From NCBI GenBank assembly GCA_032158295.1, contig CM063257.1:13037303-13101302 (forward strand): a stretch of 64,000 bases of DNA. Reading direction: 5' to 3'. Positions 42,664 through 53,109 of this stretch are shown one piece after another (within the stretch, counting starts at the first letter, position 1; each line of letters opens with the position of its first letter). Under the pieces are notes generated by a model. That model was not told the origin of the DNA, did not search any database, and saw only the letters and a program-made list of their open reading frames with translations. The stretch comes from Pycnopodia helianthoides (taxonomy: Eukaryota > Echinodermata > Asteroidea > Forcipulatida > Asteriidae). The position numbers were made by a program, and so were the translations under genes.

Positions 42664-43233
42664 TGAACTTTTGTTTCTGCTATCAAATGTGATTGGTTTA
42701 AATGATACTTCATCCGTCTTTGAAGTAAAACTTCTCACTCCGTGGGGTTTTAGTGATTTAGCTTCATCCTTCTTGCTTTCTTCTAATTTCACCTTGAATG
42801 GACTGCAGGCAACACGGGCTTCTCTCTTGATAAATTTACACAGCTCGGAGAATGGGGGATAATCATCGTGCTTCTTTACAGACGGGGAATCCTTGCCATA
42901 AATCCACCTATCAATTATACGGGGCAGTTTTGAAAGGATTTTCTTATGCTCAGCTGGATCATCAATAACTTTTAGTTGGCTTAGGGTAGACATGGCCGTC
43001 TTACAATGATGCATGAAGTCAGACAGATTTCGAAGTGCCTTGCCATCTCCATACTTTATCAATGGCCATCTTTCAATCTTTTCTCTGTATGTCTGGGCGA
43101 CCATCATCTTATCACCATACCGTTCGACAATAACTTTCTTGGCTCCAATATATGCATCATCGGTGTTTAGGGCAAGCAGTCCTTTAATGCACTCTCTGGC
43201 TTCTCCAGCTGTATATCGCCCAAGGTAAATCAA
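42664..43233 (-). pseudogene. BEL/Pao gag-like region
   Basis: An open stretch of 190 codons with GEARECIKGLLAL, ERYGDKMMVAQTYREKI and LRNLSDFMHHCKTAMSTL. These are the gag segments typical of BEL/Pao polyproteins (DUF1759-type). The N-terminal part upstream of the membrane-proximal GEA block is absent. A TAA at 42661-42663 separates it from the in-frame zinc-knuckle region. Confidence 0.8.
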
Positions 43234-43240
43234 TAAGAAG

Positions 43241-44752
43241 AGTAAATACTTCCAACGAATATATAAGACTCATTCAAGGACTAATAAGTCGAAGACTACA
43301 TTGATTGGTTAAGTAGGAATATTATTGCGAGAAACACTTTCTTTTCATTGCCATGGTCAAAGCTTTCCTAAGTATCTAGTGTAAGCCAATGTTTCATATA
43401 CTTGCCACATGTTATAACTTATTAATGCCTGACTGTGTTGGAATGTCAGAGGGCAGGGAGTAGAAGTGCCCTTGCATAAAGAAAGGCTTCAAAGTAATAT
43501 TTTGGTTGTTTCACTATAAATAAAAATAGAGGCATTCTAAGTGGAAAAGTTTGAACACAACACTGGCTTAATTAGTGATTCCAAACTAAAACAAACTAAC
43601 AATAAATAGCAAAGAAACTCCTTAAAGATCTAGGATACTGGTCACAAAATGGTGGAAGATCCGGGTGTGTGGAAATCCACAATTTAATCAACACTGCAAG
43701 GCATTAAAATCATTCACCTGCTTGGGACTTTAAAATCCAACCTGAATCACGCAACCAGCTTAAACATCAACGGCATCCCACAGTCAACGGAGAAGATTCC
43801 CGACCCAACCATAAAATCCATGCGGGCTCAACAAATCAGTTAGACACTACCGAAACCAGACACAGCTTTACCGGGGAGACACCGATCGGAGGGCCACCCG
43901 GCACTGATCCTTTGCCGTACAATGATCATGGATCACCGTTGAATTCAAGTCGACGCTGCCCAGTATAGTCCGACAGCTTCCAAGAACAGTAACTTCGGTT
44001 ACAGACGTAAGTATAGAATAATTCCTTCACAAGAACTAAATCGTCGAACAATGGCAGACTCTTACCGCACCTGAGTATAAAATACAGTAGCTAAACCAGC
44101 CAAATCAAAATCGGAAGTCGTCAAGACCGCAATTTAAAGTAAGCAGTGAACTCTATTCAGTAGAAACACAAAACAAAGTCCAGATTTCGAACTCAGTAGA
44201 AGTCTCTGCAAGTACACTATACTAGTTGCAATTACTATTGATTTTGACACCTAAAGGAATCTTGGAGTAACGTTATAGTTTGTTTTCAAAACGAACCATG
44301 TCAGCCCTACTTGCAAACAGTACACTTACCTTTTCATTGTAAGGTGATCGACAAATACAACTAGATATTTTTTTTTCCAACGTGTGGATTTGAATTTCGT
44401 AGCGACTGTTCTATTCATTATTTCGGGAAGTAGCAACCTCTGTTTATACAATAACTCTATAGCTGGTGTTATTTACTCGTTTATTATGTCATTATTGTTA
44501 AATGGATTTGTGCTGAATGCTAAGAACGCAATACAGAGAGTATAGACACATTTTAGAAAGTCACTGCAGTGTTCATTGTCACCTACCTTAAACTGAGTTC
44601 CGTAATATTGAGTGTGTTATATAGACACAAGGTCATTATATTTCTAAACACTGATTTTACAGAGAACGACAACTGCTTTTTGGTAGTAATATTATTGTTG
44701 ATGAACCTTCAAACTAAATCACCAAAAGAATTTTGATTTTGATAATGATTGA
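43241..44752. other. No gene seen; possible BEL 5' flank
   Basis: About 1.5 kb without a supportable ORF. It may hold the leader and LTR of the BEL/Pao element, but I could not find a matching repeat on the other side. Confidence 0.4.
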
Positions 44753-46287
44753 TTAACCCTCCGCTGCACTATGACCTTGAAAAGCGTCCGTCCCGCCCTC
44801 GCACAGTCATCTGCAGTACGGTGTGAAATTGCGCATAACACTAATTTGGCTGCTCACAAACTCTTCTAACATGGTACCATTAGACTCAGAATCGTTCACT
44901 CAATCCCAAGAAGAAAAAAAAAAATCTAAAAAAGTGAAAAATCAATTTTTGTTTAATTTTTTACCCAAATCCATCAAAATCACACCGTTACACTATCGCA
45001 CTGTTTGCTGCAGTACCATGTGAAATTGCGTGTAAAACTATTTTGGCTGCTCACAAACTCTTCTAACATGGTATCATTAGACTCAGAAACGTTCACTGAA
45101 TCCCCAGAACAAAAAAAAATGCAAACAAAATGTTCATAGGGGGTAAGCACACTCAGTTGAAACAAAAAAAACCCTAATTTTTGCCCAAATCCATCAAAAT
45201 CACACCGTTACAGTATCGCACGGTCCGCTACCGTACGGTGTGAAATTGCGTGTAAAACTATTTTGGCTGCTCAAAAACTCTTCTAACATGGTATCATTAG
45301 ACTCAGAAACGTTCACTGAATCCCAAGAACAACAAAAAAAATGAAAAAAATGTTCATAGGGGGTAAGCACACTCAGTTGAAACATAAAAACGAATTTTTA
45401 CCCAAATCCATCAAAATTACACCGTTACAGTATCGCACGGTCCGCTACCGTACGGTGTGAAATTGCTTGTAAAACTATTTTGGCTGCTCACAAACTCTTC
45501 TAACATGGTATCATTAGACTCAGAAACGTTCACTGAATCCCCAGAACAACAAAAAAATGAAAAAAAATATTCATAGGGGGTAAGCACACTCAGTTGAAAC
45601 AAAAAACAAATTTTTACCCAAATCCATCAAAATTACACCGTTACAGTATCGCACGGTCCGCTACCGTACGGTGTGAAATTGCTTGTAAAACTACTTTGGC
45701 TGCTCACAAACCTTCTAACATGGTATCATTAGACTCAGAAACGTTAACTGAATCCCCAGAAGAAGAAAAAAAATGCAAAACAATGTCCCTGGATGGTAAG
45801 CACACTCAGTTGCAAAAAAAAAAAAATGTTACCAAAATCATTTTTTTTTTCATTTTTTTTTTTTTTTTTTGCACTGCTTTCCAGTGCTTACCAGTCTTCT
45901 GAGAAACAAGGTATCTTATTTACTTGGCCAACCCGAAACCACAACCTGCACCTGGTGTCTGCCCGATGTCTGGAACAGTGACAGGATGATTGATTGCCCC
46001 AAGTAACAGCGGCTAGATCTAAGACCTTGGATCGTGTTTATGGGGTTAGGGATAGCCTCAGGGGAATTCCTTGGGCCTCAGGGAATTCTATGGGGCTTCG
46101 AAATTAAAGGTGACTGTAGGTCGAAGACTCACCCCAAGCTAAATCTGCTGGTACTAGTGTTATCCGGCTATGGTCCATTGAGGAACTTAAAAAATTTCGC
46201 AATTTTTGACCGCACCGTTAATGAGTAATCACATTTTTTTTAAAACGGTACAGTCGATGACTGTGCGAGAGTGCAGCGCAGTGTTAA
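44753..46287. mobile_element. TTAA-flanked composite element with satellite core
   Basis: Begins ttaaccctccgctgcact (44753) and ends agtgcagcgcagtgttaa (46287), an inverted repeat with two mismatches. TTAA is at both borders, as for piggyBac-type insertions. The interior has a further inverted pair, gactgtgcgag (46259-46269) against ctcgcacagtc near 44799-44809. Five satellite units fill 44.79-45.80 kb. No transposase. Confidence 0.6.
44790..45800. repeat. About 217-bp satellite, five tandem copies
   Basis: The block tctaacatggtatcattaga recurs near 44863, 45062, 45282, 45499 and 45714 (spacings about 198, 220, 217, 215). Each unit contains ccgtacgg within taccgtacggtgtgaaatt, an A-run and cccaaatccatcaaaat. 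Units 2-4 are the most alike; the first and last are more diverged. Confidence 0.9.
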
Positions 46288-46422
46288 GAACGAGACAGAT
46301 ATTGTTTTGAAATTGAGTTAATCTATTAGCATTTTAGACTCCAGTTACTGTGAACTTTGAATTTTCAGAGATTAATTTTGTTAGTATTAAGTTTTATCAT
46401 TTCAGACCAGCCATTTCCTAGC

Positions 46423-47803
46423 ATGGCAACCCCGAGAGACACTCTGTCTGACGAATATCTCTTGTCATCACCTACAACATTCCGAGGTGGCCATCCTCCT
46501 CCTCCTCTAACTCCACAACGCCCACTACCATCTCCTTCACCAAGAATACCACGCCGTCATCCAACCTCACTACCGGAAGAGTTCTTGGAAGAATTGGTTC
46601 AACTTCAAATACGAGTTAGCCAAAACTTTAACTACACAATGCAGCAACAGCCACAGCAACAGCAGCAACAACATGCCAGGAGCACCCATAATCCTGTCAC
46701 TACTGGGTCAATACCACGACAAAACACTTCTTCATCCACGGAACAACGGAGTGCACAGCATGGGCGACCAATCTACCCCTCCCACATAAGTGAGTCTCCG
46801 TCAGAATCTAGAAACCCTCTCAACACCAGGTCGGCAACACCGAGACGAAGCCATACACCACTCATGTGTCTGCCAAAAAGCCCACACACAGTTAGCCAAT
46901 CTCCGGCTTGCCAACCAAGACAACAACTAGCTACCGGTACTCCACATCTCCAACTGATGCCGTCTCACGAAGTTAAAAACATCCCCACTTTCACGGGACA
47001 AGAAAAGACAGTCTCCATCGATGACTGGGTGCGAGACGCGCGCTGATAGATACCACAGCGATACCAACTCATCTTCAATTCTCAACAATTGTCAGATATC
47101 TGGGAGACTCGGCTAAGAAGCTTATTCTCAACCTGCCAAAGGAACTCCAGACTCAAAAATATGCATTTGCAGAGTTGAAGGCCCAGTTTGATGAAATGCT
47201 GTCAGAAGGAGATCCATTGGCGGAGTTTTATGAGAGAGTCAGGCGCAATAATGAGTCCGCAGGCATTTATGCAGTTGAGTTGGAGGCTACTCTTCGAACG
47301 ACAGAAGAACGCATGAATATAGAAATCGCTCTGTCTAACAGAAACCGTATGTTAACACAACAATTCATGCGAGGGGTCAAAGATGATAAGATCACGCAAA
47401 GACTGGCCCCCATGAGACCACGGGACATTTCGTGAGCTTCAGGCAGAACTCCGTCTTATCGAAAGAGAAAACAGATTTGATGCTGCACTAAACTTCAAAC
47501 CAAACAAAGCCCCAACACAGTCGCAATCAACCAAACCTCCACAACCGAGCAGACCGTCTTCATCATCAGAGCAGAGGACACCTGAACAACCCCGTGAACA
47601 GCAGTTCGAACGGCCACACAATTCAGGAGTATAAATCAGAAGTCATGCAGGACATCATACTCCAAATGCAACATCTGACCAATTAAGTAGACAGCATTTC
47701 CAGATATCAAAAACCTATTCGACATGTAGCTACAACTGATCAGCCCCAAAGAGTCTACATCTGTTTTAATTGTGGCCAAGAAGGACATATTGCTAGAGGA
47801 TGT
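46423..47803 (+). pseudogene. Ty3/Gypsy gag with CCHC zinc knuckle
   Basis: Starts MATPRDTLSDEYLL at 46423, followed by a Pro-rich and then a polyQ segment (46639-46670). The capsid-like part begins IPTFTGQEKTVSIDDWVRDAR (about 46980-47043). It resumes after a frame break with ILNLPKELQTQKYAFAELK and LTQQFMRGVKDDKI, then shifts again near 47430. A TAA lies at 47632. The nucleic-acid-binding knuckle CFNCGQEGHIARGC (C-x2-C-x4-H-x4-C) is intact at 47762-47803. Confidence 0.82.
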
Positions 47804-47929
47804 CGCTCAACTCCTTTAAACTACCAAGGCCCGCGGTCAAAGGGCAAACCGTCAGAGGCCAGCAACCAATAACACGCCCTCCTACTAAAGCTAAAACTCA
47901 GCAACACAAAAAGCTGATTGGTCCACAAA

Positions 47930-48800
47930 ACGAAGACATCGTCAACATTCAGGGAGAACAATGCAGAGCCCTTCTGGGTCTCAGATAACGTCCATTACCA
48001 CAGACTTATGGCGATCACATCCATCACTCAGAAACCTACAACTTACATCGGCAGATGTCAAAAGAGAAGGAGCCAGCGGATCTGCAGTACCTTATCTGGG
48101 TGTAATTCCTATCACTATAGAAGTCATGGGTTTCGTCTACCGGGACGTACCAGCCTTCGTCGTCCCCACAAATCCTTACATACATCAAGTACCTCTTCTC
48201 GTAGGCACAAACGTAATTAGGGCAACAAAGAAACACCAGCAACAAACAAAAGGCAAACATTTCATGGAACTGATTGAAAAAGAAAGTACAGCCTGGCACA
48301 CAGCTTACATCAACACAACTACTTCGAAAATGTTTGATCACAGTGGCAAGATAGGATATGCTAAGTATACCGGTAGCCACCGTCGATGTATCCATGCCGG
48401 TGAAGAGGTCGACATAATGTGCCAATCCCTACTCAACCCGACTGGCGATTCATATACTGCTATCATTGAAGGAATGCAGAACAGTCACGTCTCATGCTTG
48501 AGAATTTGTAGCATTGTGGCAGGTATAGGCCCAGACCGTCGAGTCCCAGTAAGGGTGTGCAACATAACAACAAAACCTATCGCAATCACGAGAAATTGCA
48601 AGCTGGCACAAGTTTCATATGTCCTACAGGTAGAAGATCAACAACATGCTCACTATCCAACTCCCTACGAAGAGACACACAACACTCAAGATCGTACTTG
48701 TGATGCACCTATCGGCAGAGTGAATTCAATAACAGCAGCTGAAAAACTTGATGAAGTTCTTCCAGCACCCGACCTTTCCCACTCTGCCGTAGAAGATTAA
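47930..48800 (+). pseudogene. Ty3/Gypsy protease and linker, active site lost
   Basis: The expected aspartic protease start (ALLD-S/T-G) is interrupted at about 47968-47990: CRALLG in one frame stops at once, while GSQITSITTDLW continues in the next. A small deletion of about seven bases has removed the catalytic Asp codon. The rest (GVIPITIEVMGFVYRDVPAF, then LVGTNVI) is an open 279-codon stretch up to TAA at 48798-48800. The same frame then continues into the RT. Confidence 0.78.
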
Positions 48801-50513
48801 ATACAGCTGAGCAAACTAACAGATCTCCTTCAGAAACATAATGACATCTTCTCCAAAAACACACTGGATTTTGGCCATACAACAACGATCAAGCAATGCA
48901 TTCCCCTCGTTGATGATAAGCCAATTAGACTTCCATACAGACGGATTCCACCTAACCAGTATCAATCAGTTAGGGAACATCTGAAGGGAATGGAAGATGC
49001 TGATGTCATACGAAAAAGCTGTAGTCCCTATGCTTCACCCATAGTCATTGCTCATAAGAAAGACAGTTCATTAAGAATATCCATTGACTATCGCCAGCTA
49101 AACAACAAAACTACAAGAGACGCATATCCACTACCACGCATAGAAGAAGCTCTAGACGATCTTAGCAACGCTTCACTATTCACAACCCTAGATTTGACTT
49201 CATGCTACTGGCAAGTAGAAATGGAAGAGAATGACAAAGCAAAAACTGCATTCACCACTCCAATGGGGTTATACGAATGTAATCGTATGCCTTTTGGCCT
49301 ACAGAACGCCCCTGCCACTTTCCAGCGCCTCATGACGATGTGTCTTAGTGAGCTAAACTACTCCACCTGCATACTGTACCTCGATGACATAATAGTATTT
49401 TCTTCTACGTTTGACCAACACATCGAACGTTTGGATAAAGTATTTGCGTGTCTCCGTCAACATGGGTTGAAGCTCAAACCGCAGAAGTGCAACCTACTTC
49501 AGAAAGAAGTAAAATACCTGGGCCACATTGTATCATCCAAAGGTGTTGCCACCGACCCAGAAAAGGTCTTCCAGGTTCGAGGCTGGCCTAGCCCAACAAA
49601 TCGCAAGGAGCTACAAAGATTTTTGGGATTCACCGGCTACTATCGACGCTACGTGAAAGACTACGCAAAGATAGTGGCACCACTCTACAAACTGACGGCA
49701 GGTAATCCAAAACATAGGAAGAACAAAAGGTCACATCTCAAAGCACCTCCTTACATATGGACGGACGAAGCACAAGCCTCATTCAATCTGCTCAAGGAAC
49801 TCATGGTCTCAGCTCCCATTTTAGGCTACGCAGACTACAGTAAGCCCTTTCCCCTTCAGACAGATACCTCTGGCGTGGGCTTAGGGGCTGTCCTCAGCCA
49901 AATCCAAGACGGAGAGGAAAAAGTAATAGCCTACGTAAGTAGGGGGCTAAATCAAGCTGAATCGCGTTACCCAGCCCATAAACTGGAGTTTCTTGCGCTA
50001 AAATGCGCGGTGACAGATAAACTCCGAGACTATCATCTTCTTGGCAGTACTTTTACAGTCTTCACTGACAACAACGCCTTACTCTATGTTTCCACAACAG
50101 CGAAATTAGATGCAACAGGTCAGCGGTGGGTAGCAGCCCTGTCACAGTTCTCCTTCACAATAAAATACAAACCGGACAAGAATAACGCCGTAGCCGATGC
50201 ACTGTCCAGAAAGCAACATCCCGAATTAGAACAACCGACTGTCTCCTTCATTACACAACATCCTGCCATGAGTACATCACTCTCCGCCAATAGAGAGCCC
50301 TTGGAGATCACTCCCGATGTTGTACAGGCTATTTGCAATGGTCACCCTCATACAGGCTGCCCGTTCATAGAACCACCAATAGCGCAGTGTGATGTGACAA
50401 CTAGACGCCAAGCAAAACTACTCCAACCTGCAAAACCACGGGCTGAAAATGACGAACTACCAAGGCTCTCAACAAAGCAAGTAGCTCTCTCTCTCTCAGC
50501 GAGACGACCCTGA
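48801..50513 (+). pseudogene. Ty3/Gypsy reverse transcriptase and RNase H
   Basis: 571 codons without a stop, in the same frame as the protease remnant. RT blocks: SPYASPIVIAHKKDSSLRIS, DYRQLN, TTLDLTSCYWQVEM, MPFGLQNAPATFQRLM and YLDD at 49377-49388. Then LGFTGYYRRYVKDYAKI, and RNase H blocks with QTDTSGVGLGAVLSQ, TDNNALLYV and NAVADALSR. The catalytic Asps of RT and RNase H are present. It ends at TGA 50511-50513 before the integrase, so this is the best preserved retroelement segment in the window. Confidence 0.92.
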
Positions 50514-50529
50514 CATATCAAGAGTTATA

Positions 50530-51900
50530 TTGCAGTTGCAGCAAGAACACAGACCAAATCGCACCCAGCGCAATACAGAAACTCTAGAGTGTCTCATCTA
50601 CCTCAGGCAATGGGAAAAGCTAACTCTTAGAGATGACATCTTATACAGGATCCGAAAAACAGCAGATGGGGCAATTTCCTACCAACTTGTGCTCCCAAAA
50701 TACTACAGAACTACTGCATTGTCTGGCCTACACGATGACATTGGCCACATGGGCTACAACAGAACCCTAGAAATGGTTCGTAATCGATTCTTCTGGCCGA
50801 AAATGGCACAATACGTCAAAAACTGGTGCGTAAAGTGCAAACGTTGCTGCCTGAGGAAAACCTCTCCTTCAAAAGTCAGAGCTCCACTAGTGTCTATCTT
50901 CACAACCGAACCCATGGAACTAATTTGCATAGATTACCTCAAATTGGAACGTAGCAAAGGTGGCTTCGAAAACATCCTCGTCATAACCGACAACTTCACG
51001 AAATATTCTCAAGCAGTCCCAACGCGAGACCAAAAGGTAGAAACCGTGGCAAAAGTCCTCAGGGAAAACTTCATCCTACACTATGGGTTCCCAACACGTC
51101 TACACGCTGATCAAGGCCGCAACTTCGAAAGTCAAGTAATACAAGAACTCTGCAAACTATCTGGTATACGAACAAGCAGAACTACTCCCTATCAAATGAA
51201 ACGGTTTAACAGAGAGATTTAACCATACCTTACTGAACATGCTAGGAACACTTGAGGAAGACAAGACGAAAGACTGGAAGAAATACGTCGGGGCTATGGC
51301 ACATGCGTATAATGCAACACGCCATTCCACCACGGGATACGCGCCATTCTTCCTCATGTTCGGGCGTCACCCCAAATCGCCCATAGACCTCATGTTTGGG
51401 TGCAACACAAATCACAATGAAGACACTGACTACGACGAATATGTACAGAAACTTAGAGAGAGATTGGAATTTCCATACGACCAAGCAACCAAGTCCGCAA
51501 AACAGGCTAAAACAAAGCAGAAACGCATATACGATAAGAAAACGAAAGAGTCCCTCCTTCGTCCAGGAGACCGAGTCCTCATACAGGTCAAACATTTCGA
51601 AGGGACACATAAACTCGCCGACCGATGGGAATCTAACCCATACACTGTAGTCTCAAAACACGACAATATTCCAGTATACAAAGTGTGATCACTCTCAGAT
51701 GACAAAGAGAGAACAGTTCACCGAAACCTTTTCACACCATGCATGTTTCTCCTCATTGAGTCAGAAGATAGCAACAATGATGAAAAAATACAGGTGAATG
51801 TAAGACTAACACGAACAACACGGCCACTACGTCAGATGCCGAAAGAAAACATAAAGATGTTCGCCATTCATCACATTGTGTCTCCATCTTAACAAACCCC
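50530..51900 (+). pseudogene. Ty3/Gypsy integrase, broken at the third catalytic residue
   Basis: The zinc-binding HHCC part (HDDIGH, then CVKCKRC, about 50730-50850), the first catalytic Asp (ELICIDYL, about 50920) and the second (LHADQGRNF, about 51104) are present. The segment that normally carries the third residue, Glu, after TTPY (about 51180) is shortened and shifted, and a TAA follows at 51220. The C-terminal part resumes at 51239 (AYNATRHSTTGYAPFFLMFG, then RPGDRVLIQVKH) and stops at 51686. Further coding-like sequence extends to about 51890. Confidence 0.85.
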
Positions 51901-52351
51901 AAACGAGCAAGACATCAGTCAATCCGAGTCGTACGCTGATAAACTTGAGAGAGGGAGACAGTTGTGGAGGAAGTGGAGGAGCCCTCAAATGGCAAAGGCT
52001 AGACAAAATGTTGGTTTGAGATTTTCAATAATAATCATGTTTTATTTTTCCCCCTTATTGTTTTCTTATGACAATTATTGCGAGTATATTCTGATTAATT
52101 TACCTTATTCTACTTCAGAGATGGCGATTCAACATTTGCTTTGAAAGGACTTTGAGTAAAGCGTTACTGAAGTTGATTTACTATATGATTTACTATGTAT
52201 AAAGCATTAACAAAAGTATGTGTACATATTATGCAGATTACGTTAATTGTAATTGCTTAAATCGTATTTTGGGGACTAAAATTTACTTGGTGCGAAAGAG
52301 AGAGAAAAGAGCGCACAGTCGAGGACGGCATTTCTTTAAAACGGGGGAGGA

Positions 52352-52619
52352 TGTGACAGACAGAAATAAGGCGCATTCTCATTATTCCCCCTAGCTACTT
52401 ATTTATTCATTTATGCACATATCTTAACCCCGGATCGAGCGCCCCCAGCGGCGGCACGATCTTCAAATGTATCTAACTGGATCATTCAACGCTGTGATGT
52501 CGGGAGAAAGACAGCTACCATTACATGTCTTTGCTATTTCTCAGACAGATTGTAAATAAAGCCCGGAGGCAAGAGAGTTGAGAATTGTTTTCACATGTCC
52601 TTTCGATCTAAACCGGTCA
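52352..52619 (+). repeat. Probable 3' LTR of the Ty3/Gypsy element
   Basis: Follows the purine tract acgggggagga and starts tgtgacagacag. It contains aataaa at 52555-52560. I place the end at ggtca (52619), forming TG...CA ends, but the right border is uncertain because no second LTR is available to compare. Confidence 0.5.
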
Positions 52620-52792
52620 CTGTGTGATGAAATTGGCTCACAGTATGGAGTATGTATATTGTATTTTTATAATATCTGAATGTAAACATGAACAATTTGT
52701 GCATTAAAGCGATTTTTTTGGTCCTAGGGCCACCTGTTTTATTTTAGTGTGTTCAAATAAATATACAAGAAATATATGGGGGTGGGCCCCAA

Positions 52793-52885
52793 GACGGTGA
52801 AATGAATTTGCCGCACAGATGGAGTGTGTTTGGGGTGCACCTCCAAGACTGTGAAATGATTTTGCATCACAGATGGAATACAATA
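52793..52885. repeat. Two-copy direct repeat, about 52 bp
   Basis: aagacggtgaaatgaatttg and gcacagatgga recurs as aagactgtgaaatgattttg and cacagatgga 52 bp later. No coding role. Confidence 0.7.
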
Positions 52886-52888
52886 TAC

Positions 52889-52961
52889 AGTAAACTATTT
52901 GCACCACTGCTCACTTCGCGGGCTCAAGATTCTACATTTAGGTTAAGATATGGGTTGAAAC
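52889..52961 (+). repeat. 73-bp repeat, inverted partner at 57496-57568
   Basis: The reverse complement of 57496-57568 matches this segment with one mismatch. The match ends sharply on both sides. The pair brackets about 4.5 kb in which I see no gene. Confidence 0.85.
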
Positions 52962-53021
52962 AATTGTTCGCTTCTAAACCCTGCAGCCCACTTTCTCACG
53001 CCAACAAAGCAATAGGACACC

Positions 53022-53105
53022 CCAAAACCCCCCATTTCTTACCAAACCCCCCATTTCTCAACAAGCACCCCATTTCTCACCAAAACTCCCCATTACTCAC
53101 ACCCA
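53022..53105. repeat. CCCCATTTCTCAC tandem repeat
   Basis: About five imperfect units of 17-20 bp of the type aaaccccccatttctcacc. Low-complexity sequence. Confidence 0.75.
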
Positions 53106-53109
53106 AACC

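Larger units (their letters stand above)
39840..43240 (-). mobile_element. BEL/Pao LTR retrotransposon, integrase missing
   Basis: Read on the reverse strand from 43233: gag-like domain, CCHC knuckle, A17-type protease, reverse transcriptase, RNase H and the linker that normally precedes integrase. The linker (WWTGP, about 39980) runs out at about 39840 with no integrase after it. There are stops at 42661-42663, 42097-42099 and 41716-41718 and frameshifts near 41740 and 40210. I could not identify matching LTRs at 39.5-39.8 and 43.3-44.5 kb. Confidence 0.88.
46400..52619 (+). mobile_element. Ty3/Gypsy LTR retrotransposon, near-full internal region, damaged
   Basis: Gag with proline- and glutamine-rich N-terminus, CCHC knuckle, protease remnant, RT, RNase H and integrase lie in the order gag-PR-RT-RH-IN that defines Ty3/Gypsy. 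The 3' side has a polypurine tract (52337-52350) and a likely LTR (52352 onward). The 5' LTR is not visible; the TTAA-flanked satellite element ends about 110 bp before the gag start. Frame breaks lie near 47044, 47430, 47632, 47990 and 51190, plus a TAA at 48798 and stops near 50513 and 51688. Confidence 0.9.

Noticed and set aside
44980..45602. Three similar 61-codon reverse-strand ORFs
   Set aside because: They are the same segment of the 217-bp satellite read three times; similarity follows from the tandem repeat, not from coding constraint.
44753..45830. CRISPR-like array
   Set aside because: Units are about 217 bp, contiguous and without unique spacers; it is a satellite in a eukaryotic genome.
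51242..51705. Reverse-strand ORFs of 91-122 codons under the integrase
   Set aside because: Shadows of the Ty3/Gypsy integrase C-terminal frame.
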